Notes: a model not told the origin generated them from the sequence alone. A stretch of 64,000 nt of DNA from Crotophaga sulcirostris (GCA_013397455.1 VYZB01000030.1:1210334-1274333), one strand, 5' to 3'. Counted from the stretch's first letter, positions 13,760 through 27,220 are shown. Made by a program: numbers and translations.

Positions 13760-15296
13760 CCCATAGTCCATTGTTTTTGTTAGGTCTACTATTGAAAACT
13801 TGTCCTCTGGACTTTCATTTTCAAGAACTCTCCTCTTCATCGGATGGTGCATTGGATGGCTTCCCCTCCCCAGAACTGTCCACAGTCCTTAGATAGGAAC
13901 TTGAGACACTCCTGACCCAGTCACAGTGAAACAATGCGGACTCCTCCAAAATGCTTGGTTCTGGTCTGTCAAGTCATTCCCTCAGCCTTTTCAGTTCTGT
14001 TTGAAAAGACTCTGTGGAGCAAGGTGAAAGATTACTCAATGTCTGCAAAGAGAGGGATAATCTATTGATGCTGGTCCAGATCCATCCAGAGTGTAAAAAT
14101 AGGTCCTTAGTGTGTCACATGGTAATGAATGAGACAGAAAACCAATGTACTACTCAACTTTATTGGAAAGCAAGAACTCTGCAAAGAACAGCATCATCCT
14201 ATGTGGGTTGTCTGTGTAGGGGAAAATATCCTCATTTCTCTTTCTTTTTTTGTTCATCTTTTTTCCTGGCATGATCACCCTTCACAATAATGGATCACAT
14301 AAAAACCAATAAGTATAGTCTATCCCTGTGATATTCAAGAAGCAGTCTGGCAAACCTGGGCTTTCTGTACCACCTTCAATCTTGTACAGCAATGAAGAAC
14401 AGGTATAACAGCATCCAATGGACATTGAAGCATTCCTGTCCAACCAGTGCCTCTCTGTATGGGTGCAGTCTTTGAAAACGTGGGAAGGTAAAGCCACACC
14501 TGTCCCCATTCTGGTTAGTTTGCAGTTTGTTGACACAAAACATAATGTAGCAGTGCATGGAATAGAGTGGCCAAGCAAAGTATCTAGTAGAGGTTGGCAA
14601 ATGCAATACTAATATAGTTTCTTCACCTCTTCCAGCACATGATTACCTTGTCATATATCGAGGATGGAGTCATTAATGGAAGCAAATTGAGGAAGGGAGA
14701 AAAACACTGAGGGAGAAGCAGAGAAGCAGAAGTTGGGCAGGGAGAGAATGGTGGAGGGAACAGACACGAAGACGTCTGTGGGAATACTGCGAGGGAAACA
14801 TGTAGAGATGGGAATGCCAGACAAATAGCTAGCCAGCACAGTGGAAAGGAGGAGGAAACCCTTCATGCAGTAGACGTGGAGAATTCATAATCTAAATAAT
14901 AGTTTTGTTGGAGAACTTGACCACGTTTTTGTTTGCTAAACCCCCAGTTCTCCTATAACCAGGTCATTCAGAACTTTTTCTCCACCAGATTGGAGGGAGA
15001 ACTTATTTCATCTTCCCACTCATTCTATTCCTTGAACAGTGTTGCCTGTAACATGCATATCTGTAACCAGGGAAGGAGTCCCTTTGAATGACTAAAACAA
15101 AAATCCCTTCTTTACTTTGTACCCAAGAAGTTTGCTCAACGAAAATGCCAGCTGAGTTCAGCAAGTTTTGTGAGCAGATTCAAAGCAAGCTAGGCCTTGT
15201 TTCCTCGCCATGTGGCCAAAGTGCCAGATGTAATGAGGACACACATTCAGAGCGAAGCAGGCCTCTCCAAGGGTGAGAAGGGGATAGAGGTTTCCA

Positions 15297-15550
15297 TTAG
15301 TTTTTCTCTTGTTGTTGTTCCTCTGTATCAGCATCCATTGACCTCAACAACCTCTCCTTCTTTCTCATCCTTTTATCTCTCCTGTCCTTTCATCTTCTGT
15401 CTCTAACTCCAGCCCCTCTCATCTTTCTTTCTAGAAATTCTTGCTTGCCTATTTTTCTCTTGCATCTTCAACCTTCTCTGCTTGCTTAATCCTCTTGAAA
15501 TCTTTTGGCCCCAATTCCCATCCCCATGCTCTCCACTTCATCTCTTTTGC
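15297..15550 (+). repeat. Long pyrimidine-rich stretch
   Basis: The plus strand is dominated by C and T (TTCTC, CTCTCC, TCTTTC words) for about 250 bases with few purine interruptions. It is not a clean tandem repeat and no transposon is recognised. Such tracts can form unusual structures or be decayed microsatellites. Confidence 0.45.
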
Positions 15551-16154
15551 ATACCGTACCAGGTGCTTAGGGATCTCTGGCTTATTCCCTACTGTCCTAC
15601 CTGTCTAAATAGCCATTTCCCCAGCACAAATCTGCACACTTTAATTCACAGGGGTTGAAAAGACAGTATCTTTCAGGGCTGGCCCAAGCTAAAAAAGGCT
15701 GCAAACACCAGACACCAAATGTTTCCTTCATCTCCCTGGTTTATCCTCTAGAGCCTCCAAATGGTTTCTATTAGTATTCTGAGTGAGAGCTCACTGATGG
15801 AATTAGTGAGAAAACAGACTGTCAATTTATTTATATCCAGCCTTAGGGCACAACCATTGTGCATGTGTAAAACTATTGAGATGCAAAGAATATTCTGTAA
15901 GTGTGCATGTATATGTATTGACTGGAAGTGAGTTTGCAGGGAAAAGCTGTTGTCCCAAGGGCTGAACAGTGACCAAAAGTGGGAGAGGTTGCTGGCCCGT
16001 ACTGTCTGCCAAAGTTCCCTTTTCTCAAAGCACAGGAAACAATCCCTCTGAAATCTTTTGTCTACTTGTGTTTATTAGTATCTTCTAACTCTAATTTTAC
16101 TGTAGCTGTAGTTACCCTCGTGAATAAATTTCTAATTTAACTTCTGGAGTCTTT

Positions 16155-16208
16155 CCACCTTCTTCAACAATATCTGTGTTATGAAACTATTACTGCCTTT
16201 GGCTGCAG
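16155..16208 (-). repeat. Source segment of the inverted copy at 12551-12604
   Basis: A 54-base segment in otherwise unique DNA that occurs again, inverted, inside the CR1 3.55 kb upstream (53 of 54 identical). Its flanks, with words like TTCTGGAGTCTTT and GAGGATTTAAAG, show no CR1 similarity. This locus is therefore the more likely source and the CR1 the recipient. Confidence 0.8.
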
Positions 16209-19200
16209 GAGGATTTAAAGTATATGAGTAATGAATAAAAAAGTTTTTCCATTGCATTGTCATTTAGCCTGTGAAGCATTTTGAAGGCAAGTTAAGAGAT
16301 ACTGGAAATATTTTACTGTTATTATTCATTTGCTGCACGAATGCTGAGTATGAATGAAGTGTTTTTTCAACATGATTTGATCAATTTTGTTTAGGAAAAT
16401 TTGTATTGACAATGTTCTGGCCAAATGATAAATCAAGAAATAGTGCTTTTTTCCTGTGTCCTAGTTCCCTATTACTGTGACAGTGTCAATTAAGAGGCAC
16501 AGGTCCTAGTGCCCCAGCTGTTATACTAGCAACAGTTTTGGCAGAAAAGGCAAGAAATTAATTGGTCTAACTAGACCAAGAGTTGATAGACTAAGTGTCT
16601 CTTTCATTCATCTGACTGGCCATGTTGCCTACCTCTGGAATCTGTTTCTTCCCATGAAAAATATATACATCCAAAACTTGGGCTGGTATTAGGTGTCACC
16701 TCCTCTCATGCTGCCTGTTGCAGTATAAAAATGTGAAAAGGGATTAGGCAAAGTTGTTTATCCCCATTATTCTATATAATAGCTAGGAAAAAATTAACCT
16801 ATTATCCCTTAACATGATGTCTGCAAAAGACTGCACGACAGGGCCCATGGGACCAATGGACTTATTTGTATTGAGCAGTGGAGTGTAGTGCATCAAGGTG
16901 GTGCTGGTCCTGACCGGTATTTTCATGTAACTGAGAGCAGAAACTATATGATGTGAGCTGATCATCAAAGTAAAATAATTTTGTTAGCATGTTTCTGAGA
17001 CTGGGCTAATTAGAATTGATGAACTTGTCTGCAGCTGTCAGGTGTTTCCCGATTCAGAATTTGCTTAGGTTCTGCTGGTTTGGAAGACTTTGCACCATGC
17101 TTCACCGCTTATGTAGAGGTGTCCAAAGGAGGGCAGAAACATGAAGTATTGTGCTAGAGAGAAAGATGGGGTCACTGAGAATCCAAACTGGCAGGACACT
17201 GCAGGGGAGGTGCTGTCAGGCAGAGCAGCTTCATCCTGTACAGCTGTGGCAAACAGACCGTATACTGTCACTACATGTAGAAAAACACAGCTTTGCTGCC
17301 ATGGATGTGTGCTTCCTACCAGCTCCTTAAGCTAAGCAACGTGGACCGCTTCTACTATTGTTTTCTTCTTTCTTACATTTCTTGTAGAATATTGTCACAA
17401 CTCTGAGTTGTAAGCACAAATCTCAAAATTTTTACAACCGTGTGTGCTGCAGAGCTACAAGGGAAGAGCCTGGAGACCAGGCTTCCCTTTCAGCAATGCA
17501 AGAGGGAATTATTATTAACCACTACACCAGCTCCTTGGAGTTGCTGGTAGATGTCATCAACAACATTAGTTTGATATGTCAGTTCTGTCAACAGCTTCAA
17601 TTTTATGGTAGTCATGCTATGCACCTCCCACTTCACCCTCTGCTGAGAGCAGAGGAGGGAGGAAGGAGAGGGAGAGAATTATCTGAGTTAAAAAATAAAA
17701 GTCTGTCTGTGTTTGAAGTGAATAAAGTATGTTAACAAGTAATCCTCTAGCTCAGGTTTCCAGCTGTTACTCCTGAGCTGTCTGGTATCAAAGCAATATG
17801 GGTCCATCTTACAGCAGCTAACTTCAGTGCATGAGCAATTACTGTCTGAGGCTTCTGAGGTATTTTACAGTTTTATTATTATTATTTCTCTACTCATAGT
17901 TTCTTAAGGCCTCTTCATATCCTCAATAAAGCCCTAGGGAATCATAAAGCCACAGGCTGAGTTTTAGTACTGTCACTATTCACATCTCCTGGATTGATAG
18001 GTATTTAGTGTGTTGCCTTGATCTTGGAAGCAGGACCCTGAGATGCACCTCAGGGAAAGCCATGAGATGTTCTTTGTATTTTTTGCCCCTCAGAAAATGT
18101 CTTTTGCTGTGGAAATGACATATTTTTGCTCAAAATGTCACCACTTCTACCTGCTGATTGTAACTCTGCCATGCTAAAATACCTTAAGTCTTTTAAAGTA
18201 AGATAATAAAACATTTAGGAATTTATGCAGGGCTGCTAAGTACTCCCATTCTTTTACATTAATGACCCTTCATTCCCATAAACCTATCTCTTCTTACCTC
18301 TGTTTTCTTACCATTTTTAATTATTGCTGTAGTTCATTGTACCTGAATTTTGCTTGGCAATGCTTGTGGTGTAGGTGAATAGAATAAGGAGAGGAAATGA
18401 TGTCAGACATTTGCTCACTGGGACAAAAATGTACAGGAGGCTGAGCAGAAGCTGATTCTTCAGAGACCATAAACCTGCTGAGCAATGGGGCTATTCTTTC
18501 TCAGTTTGTTTGTGTGCTCTTCTGGTGAGGTTCTGTGCTTACCTAATTGTCTGACCACTCCATACATGTTTGAGCTGTGTATTATTTTGTGTTGTTCATG
18601 TTCATTTTCACAATTACAGATTCATGCTCTGCTTACAGGGTCTCAGAAAAGACACAGTATTGCAACATCTTTACTGTGGGAAAATGTATTTGTGATCAGA
18701 TAGAGTATGTATAATGACAGATGACACTGGCATATGCTGAACCCAGTAGACCTGAAGTGGTGGGTTTCACCCTATCCAACTAGTTTGTGCCCTTTAACAA
18801 AAATGCAAAAAAAAAGCTTTGCAAGAGAGCTGCAGAAGAGTATGTGTCAAACCTCTTCTTTCTTCCTTCCACCTGCATGTTTTTAGTGCAGAAATAATCT
18901 TTCAGCTCTACAGAGTTGTTTAGACTCTAGGATCTCAAAACAATTTACAAATACAACAGCTTTATACAGAAAAAAAATACTGAACTTGAGATCCGAGCTC
19001 AGCCTCCTGTCATGGATTGTCAGAACATGTATGGCTTCATTATCCTTAAGATGTTCACTAACAAATATCTAGTAGAGAGTCAAGCACAGGCCATGCTGGC
19101 ATGGAGCTCCCACTATGCATAAGACTAGTGCCAGGACTGTGAGTGTGGACTCCTGGGAGTTGCTAAGGAAACAGTCTTGGAAATGGAGCTGGAGCTCTCA

Positions 19201-19963
19201 TCAGAAGGTTGACTGCAGAGAGGTATTGTGCTTCAAAGACACATTGGGCTGGTATTGGCAGAGGCAGCATTTGTTCAGCAATTCATTCAACCCCTGATGT
19301 GTTGGCATTAAGGAGTACATGTGATGCAGTCACTAAATGCCAAAGATGAGGGAGTTTGCATTTTCTTAGTTTCTTTTTAGTATATCTGAGCTTTGCTTCT
19401 CTCCTGCCCTCTCACTGCTTGCATGAAACTACCACCCTATACAGATCCTTAGTGTTTTTCTTCTTTGTTTGGCCTTTATTTTATCTTTTCTTAATTAGCG
19501 AAAAAACCAAAGTCAGACTATTCATAATCAGGGTTCTTTCAAGCGAGGATCCACAGCTTGGAGGAGACCTCCCTTGAAAAATGATGTTGATAATCCAGAC
19601 CCTGTTTATGCTTCTGTCTGTGCTTGTCTCTGCTAGAGAGACAACAGCTTTTAATAGACTGAGAAATTCCTTAGAGGTGTTTGTTATTTTGCAATTACTT
19701 TGCAATTGATTTTCTTAAAAAACAATTCATAATTTGTTAAAGATCTTTTCCTCTCTTCTCTCCCCCCTCTCCAGTTTCCATTTTTATCTTTGCCGCTGCC
19801 CAGTGTTTACACTGAGCCTATTTTTTTTTCCCCATTGCTTAGGGAAATGACTCGTCTACAGAGAGAAAGAAAAAATGAGTCGTAATGATTTATAAAAGTG
19901 GATTTACAGTCAGATCCTCCTGGGGGCTGAGTCTAATTCTTACAATGACTTCTGCAAATGTAG
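16209..19963. other. Non-genic DNA
   Basis: Unique AT-rich sequence with a short ATT/TTA run at about 17873-17886. A faint old-repeat motif (TAGGATCTCAAAACAATTTA) at about 18925-18955 resembles the 3' part of old amniote SINE/L3 copies. The longest open frame is 97 codons at 17442-17735, with no domain. No gene recognised. Confidence 0.5.
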
Positions 19964-20030
19964 TTGAGGCAGTTAAACTATTTGCCTCCGTTTCCCCATT
20001 TGTAAAACAGAGACTATTTTAGTATAGGTT
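19964..20030 (+). repeat. MIR-like ancient SINE fragment
   Basis: The words TTTGCCTCCGTTTCCCC and ATTTGTAAAACAGAGACTA match the classic MIR/CORE-SINE 3' half (GCCTCAGTTTCC..ATCTGTAAAATGGGGATAAT) with several substitutions. Its age fits an insertion before the bird radiation. The sequence just upstream (about 19905-19963) may belong to the same or another old amniote repeat. The exact family is uncertain. Confidence 0.6.
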
Positions 20031-23000
20031 CTATAGACCAAGTGCTGTCAGTTAATTTAGAAATGATTCTATAGGGGAAATTTCCATATATAGGAAATGA
20101 GAATGAACCCCTAATTGGGAATGGAAAGAGGAATGATACAAGTTGTTCATTTTCTGCAAAACAAGCCTGACCCTTTCCATGCACCTATGAAATGCACACT
20201 CGTCATTGAGACTTTCTGCCTTTCCCCATCAGGGTCTACAACTGGGAACTCAAGAGCTGGAGGAGATGGGAAGCAAGTTTTGCCTTGGTTTGCTCATACT
20301 TCACCTCAAATCCCTGCCCTGCAGCAAGAAGGTGATGGCTCAGGCAGCACTCCTGCTAGATCTGGAGGAGGAGATAACAGACCGCTCACAAAGGTTAGTG
20401 ATAGTACTATTCAGAGGTTTTTCTGTGGGAATCAAGTTGACAGGGATACATTTTGGGTTCAAATCTGCAGAAATAGAGTCTCCTTATGGCTGAGATTTGC
20501 ATCTTGGGAGCTTGAATATATTGTGACTAATTGCAAATGAAGATCCAGTTAACTTCCAAAGAAACTACTAAAACAGTGGTTCCATGTCCTACAGCCTTCC
20601 ATGTGGATACAAAAGGTGAAAGAAAATAACCTGATTCCTGCTTTCCAGTGAATTTCTATTTTTCTATCAAAACCAATCACTGGAGCATAGGGAGGGTACT
20701 GACCCAGAAAAATGCATCATCAGGAAACATTTTTCTGCTCACTGAGTTTCAGATGGTGTTCTGTCCACCTCATATCCTCCATGGAGAGGATCTCTTACAA
20801 GGAAGACATTATCCAAGAGCTGCAGGCTAGGGAACAAATATTACAAATTAGAAAAGGACTTTGACAGCATAATTTACAAACTGTAAGCCTAATTCTGCAA
20901 GGATACTCCCAGAAGTTCCTCTTTTCTTCACTGAATTGAGCCCTGCAGACATTTGTGACTTTTTGATGCATAGGAAGAAGTCATGATCCCACTGATTATT
21001 TAGGAGATGGTTTTCTAAATTGCAAAAATTAATTTATTTGCTTCCTGCATTCAATGGTATGTGTTTAAGTGAGGTTGACTTACTAAAAATATGTGGGGGA
21101 ATTTGACTTGGGTAAGTGTCAGAGCATGAGACTCTTCAGCTTGAATTTGTGATGAAGTAGAAATATAGACATTCTTGCTAGGCCACTGTCACTTGTTCTG
21201 TGCTATGCACAAGCACATATGCTTGCAATAATGTTTTTCCAAGACAAATGGAGAAAGAAAACTTAGTGATGTGATGTGATTTGATGTTCCCTAATGGCTT
21301 TGTCATCAAGGAGCTCTCTCAGCTTCATCAATGAAAAGTAAGCTTTTCAGTTGCAGAAATGCCCCCATAATTTATAGCAGGCTTCCAGTCTTCCCCCTGC
21401 AGGAATACTTAACTGACATTACCACCACCTGTTCCTCATGCTGAAAACCATTCTTACAAGCTTGTTCACAGTTTTTAGTGTTTATGAGGGACAATGAAAA
21501 AGGAGGGCTAAAGCGTAGAGATATTTCTTCGGATTTGCTGTGCTCACTTGTATGTGTGAACATATAAATGAAGCAATTAAGGCATATTCTAAACACGATC
21601 CATGCTGTGGACAACCATCCAACAAACAGATGCATTTGAGAGAACTGCTGAAGCCTGGCTAGACGGATGATTTTGAGAGGTAAATAAAACTCTCACTCTT
21701 GAACTGGAACTAGAAGGGCCTTTGCATGAAAATAACTTTTTTTTATAGGAAGAAAAACATTGAACTCTGACTAGCCTCAGACACTGAAAAAAAGCAATCT
21801 GCTCACAGTAACTCAGTGAACATCTTCCCTGCTCTTTGTGACTTTTTCCTTTAGTTGGTTATATATAGAATTCATTCTATTTTCCCAGTAGTGTGTGGTA
21901 GTTGATCAGTACCAAAATAATAGTAAGAAGCTCTCTAATTACAGATATTTTTAAAGAAGCTAAAAAACATTCCCTTAGTTTGTAAAACTCCCATATTTTT
22001 CTGAATGTGGCCATGGCAGTTATGGAAGTTAAACTCTACTACTTCCTAGACTAGACCTGTCTTTATGGGTCAAAGTAGAATGCCATTTTTGTAGTTTAAA
22101 ACCAGCTCTGTTGTCTTCTGTGGTTATGAAAAAATTGCACAACCTCCGTACATGTTCCCTACACTCTTTGCTTTTGAAAGTGTGAATGAAAATACCCAGA
22201 TTTTTATGGGGATCCTTCAGGTGCAGCACAGGAAAATCTCACACAGTTACCTGGTGCAATTTTTTTCTTCCATGCTTTATATCATGACCAGCAGTGGCTT
22301 TAAACAGCTTTCAGGCTATCCACATTGCAGAGTCTGCTTTATCCTGGTCCTAGGAAATGATAAGTTTGATAGATAATTGGGAAGCAATGGCTCTGACTGT
22401 AGCTAATGTTTTCTGGCAAAGTGTGTCCCAAAGCCTGTCCTCCTGACGTGTCTAGAAAAAGGTACAAATATGGGCGATTCTTATCAGAGCAGAATTCACC
22501 AATATCAAAAGAAAAGAATTAGTTCTGTTCAACCTTGATGGAAAAGGAAGCCTTATTTAGTCGTTAGGGTTTTTGTTTTGCAGAAAGCAAGCTGAAATTA
22601 ACCTGTGAGCAGTGTGATGTATTGCATAGTGCTTATGTTAAATATGTCTATCTCAATCTAATGTGTTTCCCAAACATGTGTTTCTGAGCGCACATCTCTG
22701 TAGTAGTCTGGGTGACAGGTCAAGCTGTGGAACAAGGAGTTAATCCAGCACTGGATATAACTGACTCCCAGATGAAATGTCTCATTGCAAAGGTACATAG
22801 ATCAAAAGCTGGGAGCCAGAGGTCTGTTCTGTTGTGAAATCCCTGCAGTTCATGTCCTGTATTTGTCTCTCTTTGCCCTGGTGTCTGGTGTGCGTGGCAT
22901 TGACTTGGCATTTCAGCATCTCCCTCCGACAGCAAACATTTTCACCTGTCAAGGTTTGTAACTGTATGTGTCTTTTAATTTTTCTCCTCAGGCTGTCTCT

Positions 23001-26000
23001 GCTCTGGGTATTTTGCAGCCTTATTCTTTCACCACTGCTGTGAATGGGATGAAGGAGCAGGCTGGACCTTGCGTGCTTCTCTGAAATAAACTATTTGCTG
23101 TGCACTTTATATAACTCTGTCAGAATCAGTGGTCAGTAAATTGGAGCAAGGTAATAGCTGTCAGGGTAGTGACTGGTCAAATGGAGGCATCTTATGTGAA
23201 TGGGTGATTTCTCACACCAGCTCAGGTCCATTGTGTTCAGTGTACTGTCTCCAATTAGCCCAAGAAAGGTGGAAGAAGCCTTCAGACCTAACTAAACACA
23301 GTTTGATACAAGGCAAGATTTTCTTCCTATTCCCAGTTTACACTTTCCCCTAAAGTGTAAACAGAATCATTAACAAGCATGAGTGGAGTAACTGTTGGAA
23401 TAAGTTTGCAACAGAGGAAGAATAGCAAAGCAGCTGTGTCTGATAATAATAGGGGCTGAGCTTCCATCACTGGGGTATACTGCTTGTAGGGCAGTAGAAT
23501 ATTTCTCCTAAACCCAGGAAATCCTTGGACATCATGAAGTTGGCTTAACAGCTCTTTCACTGGTCCTCAACATGTCTATATGGCAACTGTCTCACAAACA
23601 TGCCAAAAGGTGGAGATGCAGTACACACATGAGATACTTTAGAGCTATAATGTGTGATGGCAAGGGAGAGTGGTTAAAATTTCTCCAGGTATTATTCATT
23701 GTATTAATTAGAAGCCTGTGCTCCTGGGACACTTCATATTCACTCTCACATTATCACCCTCATGTTGCCCAACATCAGCTTAGAGATTTGGCTGTTGGTC
23801 ACTTTTCTTTTCACAAGTAATATTTAGGTGTTTTTCTGCATCAAAGAACCTTTTTCCATCAGCATTGAATAATATTGGTCTTGTGGAAAGGTCTACCAAT
23901 GTCAAAGGCTAAATATGTGAATATTTGTGGCCACCTTCAAAAACAACGTGTCAGGTGCTCATATAGGCACTTTATTCTGCCCGCTCTCAAACTTTACCTC
24001 ACAAGCACACCATTGTTGTGCCCCAGGAATAATCACTAATTTTGTGTTTCCAGCCTCCTGCCATGCCTTGCAGTCAATTCTGGCATTCAGAAGATCTCTG
24101 CTGGGAAAATGAAATGCCAGCTTGTACTTCGGACATCATGTTTTTTGATAATAGCTTTCATGCCTCATTTGCTGTAAAAGTAATTAGGTTTTAAGTCAAT
24201 CCTGTCCAGGTAACTTCACATTTGTCATGACCACAAAGAGGATAGGAAGTGACTGTGTTAAAGCAGGTATGAGTGAGAGAGAAAGCAAGAGCAGCACCCC
24301 ACTATAGGTATAGTCTCCTCCTTCCTCATGGTTTGAACTGATGGCACATTCTTTTATTTTCTTTTTCTCTGTGCTCCAGGTTGTCCTAGGATATGTTTCA
24401 CATACACTGCAGTAATTGTAGCCATTTGTTCATGAGACCATCCTGTATGTTGAGACAGGTTTTTGCAAAGTCATTATGCGTTTTCTGCTGACTCAGATAT
24501 TATTCATCTCCTATGTTTCTTCATCACTTCTTACCTTTCTTGGGCAGAGTCTAATCTCTCTCCATCCTAGACTGTAAATATGTCTATCTTTGTTACTAAG
24601 AAAAAGCAGAGAGCTTAATCACTGCTCTGGTTCTTTGTCCAGATATAATCTTTTCATCTCCCATACGCCAAGCAGAGTTAGATTGGTCAGTCTACAGGTG
24701 GCAAACACAAGAATTGACATGAAGGATTTGCAGATAATTTTGAACTGTGCTTGCCCTTCTTCTATACCACATTGATGCACCGTCATGATCCTGGATAGTA
24801 TTGAACTGTTGGATTTTCATCTTTTCACTGTAATGCTCCTTCCCCTGATTACAGATGTGCAACCAGTTCCACTCATCTTTTAAGCTACGTGGCCAAAATA
24901 CGATTCAGATCAAGCAATAGTGAATTTGGGGAGGTGAGGCAGATAAGAAAGAGGACAGTTCAAACAACAAAATACTGCGGATTGAGCAAAGTATGCTTGC
25001 TTCATTTTGGACAACTTTAGTGCATCTTTGAATAGCAGAAATATAGCATTATACTTCTGCACGATGATGAGAAATTGCTCTCTTGCTGGTGATTTGAGTC
25101 TTTACATATTTACAGGTGAATGTGGGTGTCATTCCTTGAAGCTGATTATACAAACTGGAAAAAATTTTAAAGTGTTTGAGTGTGTGACAGTGCTTCACAC
25201 TGCAAAATAGCCCTTGACCTCACAGTTAGGGTGTACCAGTGGTCCTAGCATCCAGTCCCCTGAGGTAGACTTGACAGTTGGACTGTGGGGATGAAGATGA
25301 AAGTACTCTTTCATCATTTAGCAGACCTAATCCCAAAGGGAAAATATTACAGGAATTGTTTGACCATTTTAGTTCAAATTTTCATTTGATCAAAACTTTA
25401 TTTTTCTTTAAGTAAAGATTTGGTGCATTTTTCACCTTGATCATCTGTAGACATTAAATACCTTGTGGCAGCTCTCAGGAGACGAGGTTGTTTATTGATT
25501 CTGGTTTTTTGCTTAGTCACAGATTTTATTGCTGGGAAAGGAATTTGAAATTTCTACTGCATTATGAGCATCTCTGGATGTGGTATTTCTGTATTTGGAT
25601 GCTGAGAGAAAAATACTGTGGAAATGCATTTACCCAAGTAAGCTAAACTATCATGTCACTTTTGTGGTGCAGAACATGGGGTAAAAGGACTTTCTAATGT
25701 ATTTCATATAACACTTCGGAGAGCACAGTCTAACATTAACTCAATGTGACAGATATAAGAACAGCTGAATCCGGGCTGGAGTGGTTTCATGTTGCTGTAA
25801 CCATTAAGCTTATGGAACCATCTAGGTTCAGGAAAAGCCTTAACTCCTACTTGTCTTATAACACTCTCCAGTGATCTTTCACACTGATTTTGCAGAAGAC
25901 TGATGTCTTCTTGCCTCCCCAGGGTCTGACCTAAAGAATTATTGCCTCTGCTATCAAGAGGAAAAAACTAAGATTTTGAGTTTGGATTTATTACAAGCTT

Positions 26001-26295
26001 TAGATTTTATTGTAGTTATATGCCTTGATAATCATGTTTTCTAAATAAGAATGTGAACTTTCTTCCATCCACCCCTTCATTCTTCTTATCCTGCATTCTT
26101 CAGCATCTCTCCTTTGTTATTGTGAGAATACAAGCCCTGTGAATTCTTTGGAGGTTCAGCCAAGCAATACAGTCTATAATGAATATATTTGGTATTCAGA
26201 AGGCTTTCATGTAGCTGTTCACAGGTGATCTAATATAATTCAGCAACTTTTCATTAACACTTTCTGGATCTGTCCCTATTTTCCTTCTATTGATT
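20031..26295. other. Non-genic DNA with one exon-like block
   Basis: No gene is recognised. The exon-like block at 20233-20393 is described separately. Other open frames stay below 90 codons. A stretch near 20885-20990 has a weak resemblance to old amniote repeats, too degenerate to call. Confidence 0.5.
20233..20393 (+). other. Exon-like block with splice-like borders, uncertain
   Basis: A pyrimidine tract ending CTGCCTTTCCCCATCAG lies directly before 20233, and AAG|GTTAGT directly after 20393. This matches vertebrate acceptor and donor consensus. The 161-nt block is open in two frames. In the frame of codon 20233 it would encode a 53-residue Leu/Glu-rich peptide ending near [11 protein letters not shown], not recognised as any family. 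It could be a lncRNA exon, a cryptic exon or chance. No partner exon was found. Confidence 0.15.
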
Positions 26296-26321
26296 TTTAT
26301 TATTATTATTATTATTATTAA
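26296..26321 (+). repeat. (TTA)n microsatellite
   Basis: About eight uninterrupted TTA/ATT units. It directly precedes the possible conserved block at 26325-26460. Confidence 0.9.
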
Positions 26322-26324
26322 ATA

Positions 26325-26460
26325 CTTGGGAGCTGCACAGCTTCTGTTGATTGTTATCAAATGCCAGCCCCAGCTATGCCAGGCTGGGTACAATTATTCA
26401 CGCTTATTTCAGAGGTAATTAATTTATCATTTAATAGCTAATAATAGCAATTTAAATAGC
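26325..26460. promoter_or_regulatory. Candidate conserved non-coding element
   Basis: The block contains many homeodomain-type cores (GTAATTAATTTATCATTTAA, TAATAGC, CAATTTAAATAG) next to TGTTGATTGTTATCAAATG, and has no repeat similarity that I recognise. This clustering is typical of developmental enhancers. The call is by texture only. Confidence 0.25.
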
Positions 26461-27220
26461 AGCAGAAAGGCAGGAGAGGAAAAGAGCAAATGGAAGAGAA
26501 GGAGATCACAGAAAGAACTTCAAGCACGCACATATGCACTGCTTGCTAGCATATCTGAGGTTATTCAAATTACTGTACACGTACAGATCTGACTGGACTA
26601 TAGATAATGAACTTGTATACACCCAGCAGAACAAATGGGCTCTGCATTGCCCTTTCTGTGAGGCATATTGCTGTAGTACTGTCTGGTATTAGACGTTTTT
26701 GTATTGATTAGGAGCATCTGTATTTCTGGGCTGCAGTCCTTTTCCCTTAAGATCTAACTTGAATTTTGAAAGCCACTGAGGCCCTTCACATGCCGGGATA
26801 ATAAAAATAAAGCTGATTACTGTCAAAGGTTCAGAAGTGATTCCTGTTTGTAAAGTGTCCCCCAAAGAACTGTATTACGAGCAACGTACACTTTCCTCTG
26901 AGGTGGTCTTTATATAGACCAGGATAGTGCTGACACTGGAACAAAACAGATTTTTTTTTTCTAGGAAGGTATCAAGGATGATGGGAGGATCAGTCTGTTC
27001 AGACTGTTGGTCATTTTGAATGCAGGCAGAGGTGGGATTTCAGACTGAATATGTTACAGATCTAGTGCTGAAGAGGCAGGGCTGGAGTCTATAACATAGC
27101 CTTGTATAGACTACATGTATCCTGCAGCAGTAGCTGAAACAACAGTTGCATTTGATTTGGGGCTGTGGCAGGAGGAGAAGCAAGGGAATAAGGGATGGCA
27201 GTTAGGCAAAATGCACTTCT
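26461..27220. other. Non-genic DNA
   Basis: Nothing recognisable. One feature of possible note is a GTCAAAGGTTCAG word at about 26822-26834, a weak nuclear-receptor-like half-site context. Confidence 0.5.

Larger units (their letters stand above)
13044..16154. other. Non-genic DNA, purine- and pyrimidine-rich stretches
   Basis: No gene is recognised. The longest open frame is 98 codons (14282-14578, minus) and is unremarkable. The block contains the A-rich tract at 13711-13759, a purine-rich stretch at about 14685-14770, and a long CT-rich stretch at about 15297-15550. Confidence 0.55.

Noticed and set aside
18895..18955. Possible L3/SINE tail (TAGGATCTCAAAACAATTTA)
   Set aside because: Only one word fits and the flanks do not extend the match.
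20115..20540. 141-codon plus-strand frame
   Set aside because: Starts at TTG and has no domain. It overlaps the exon-like block in another phase.
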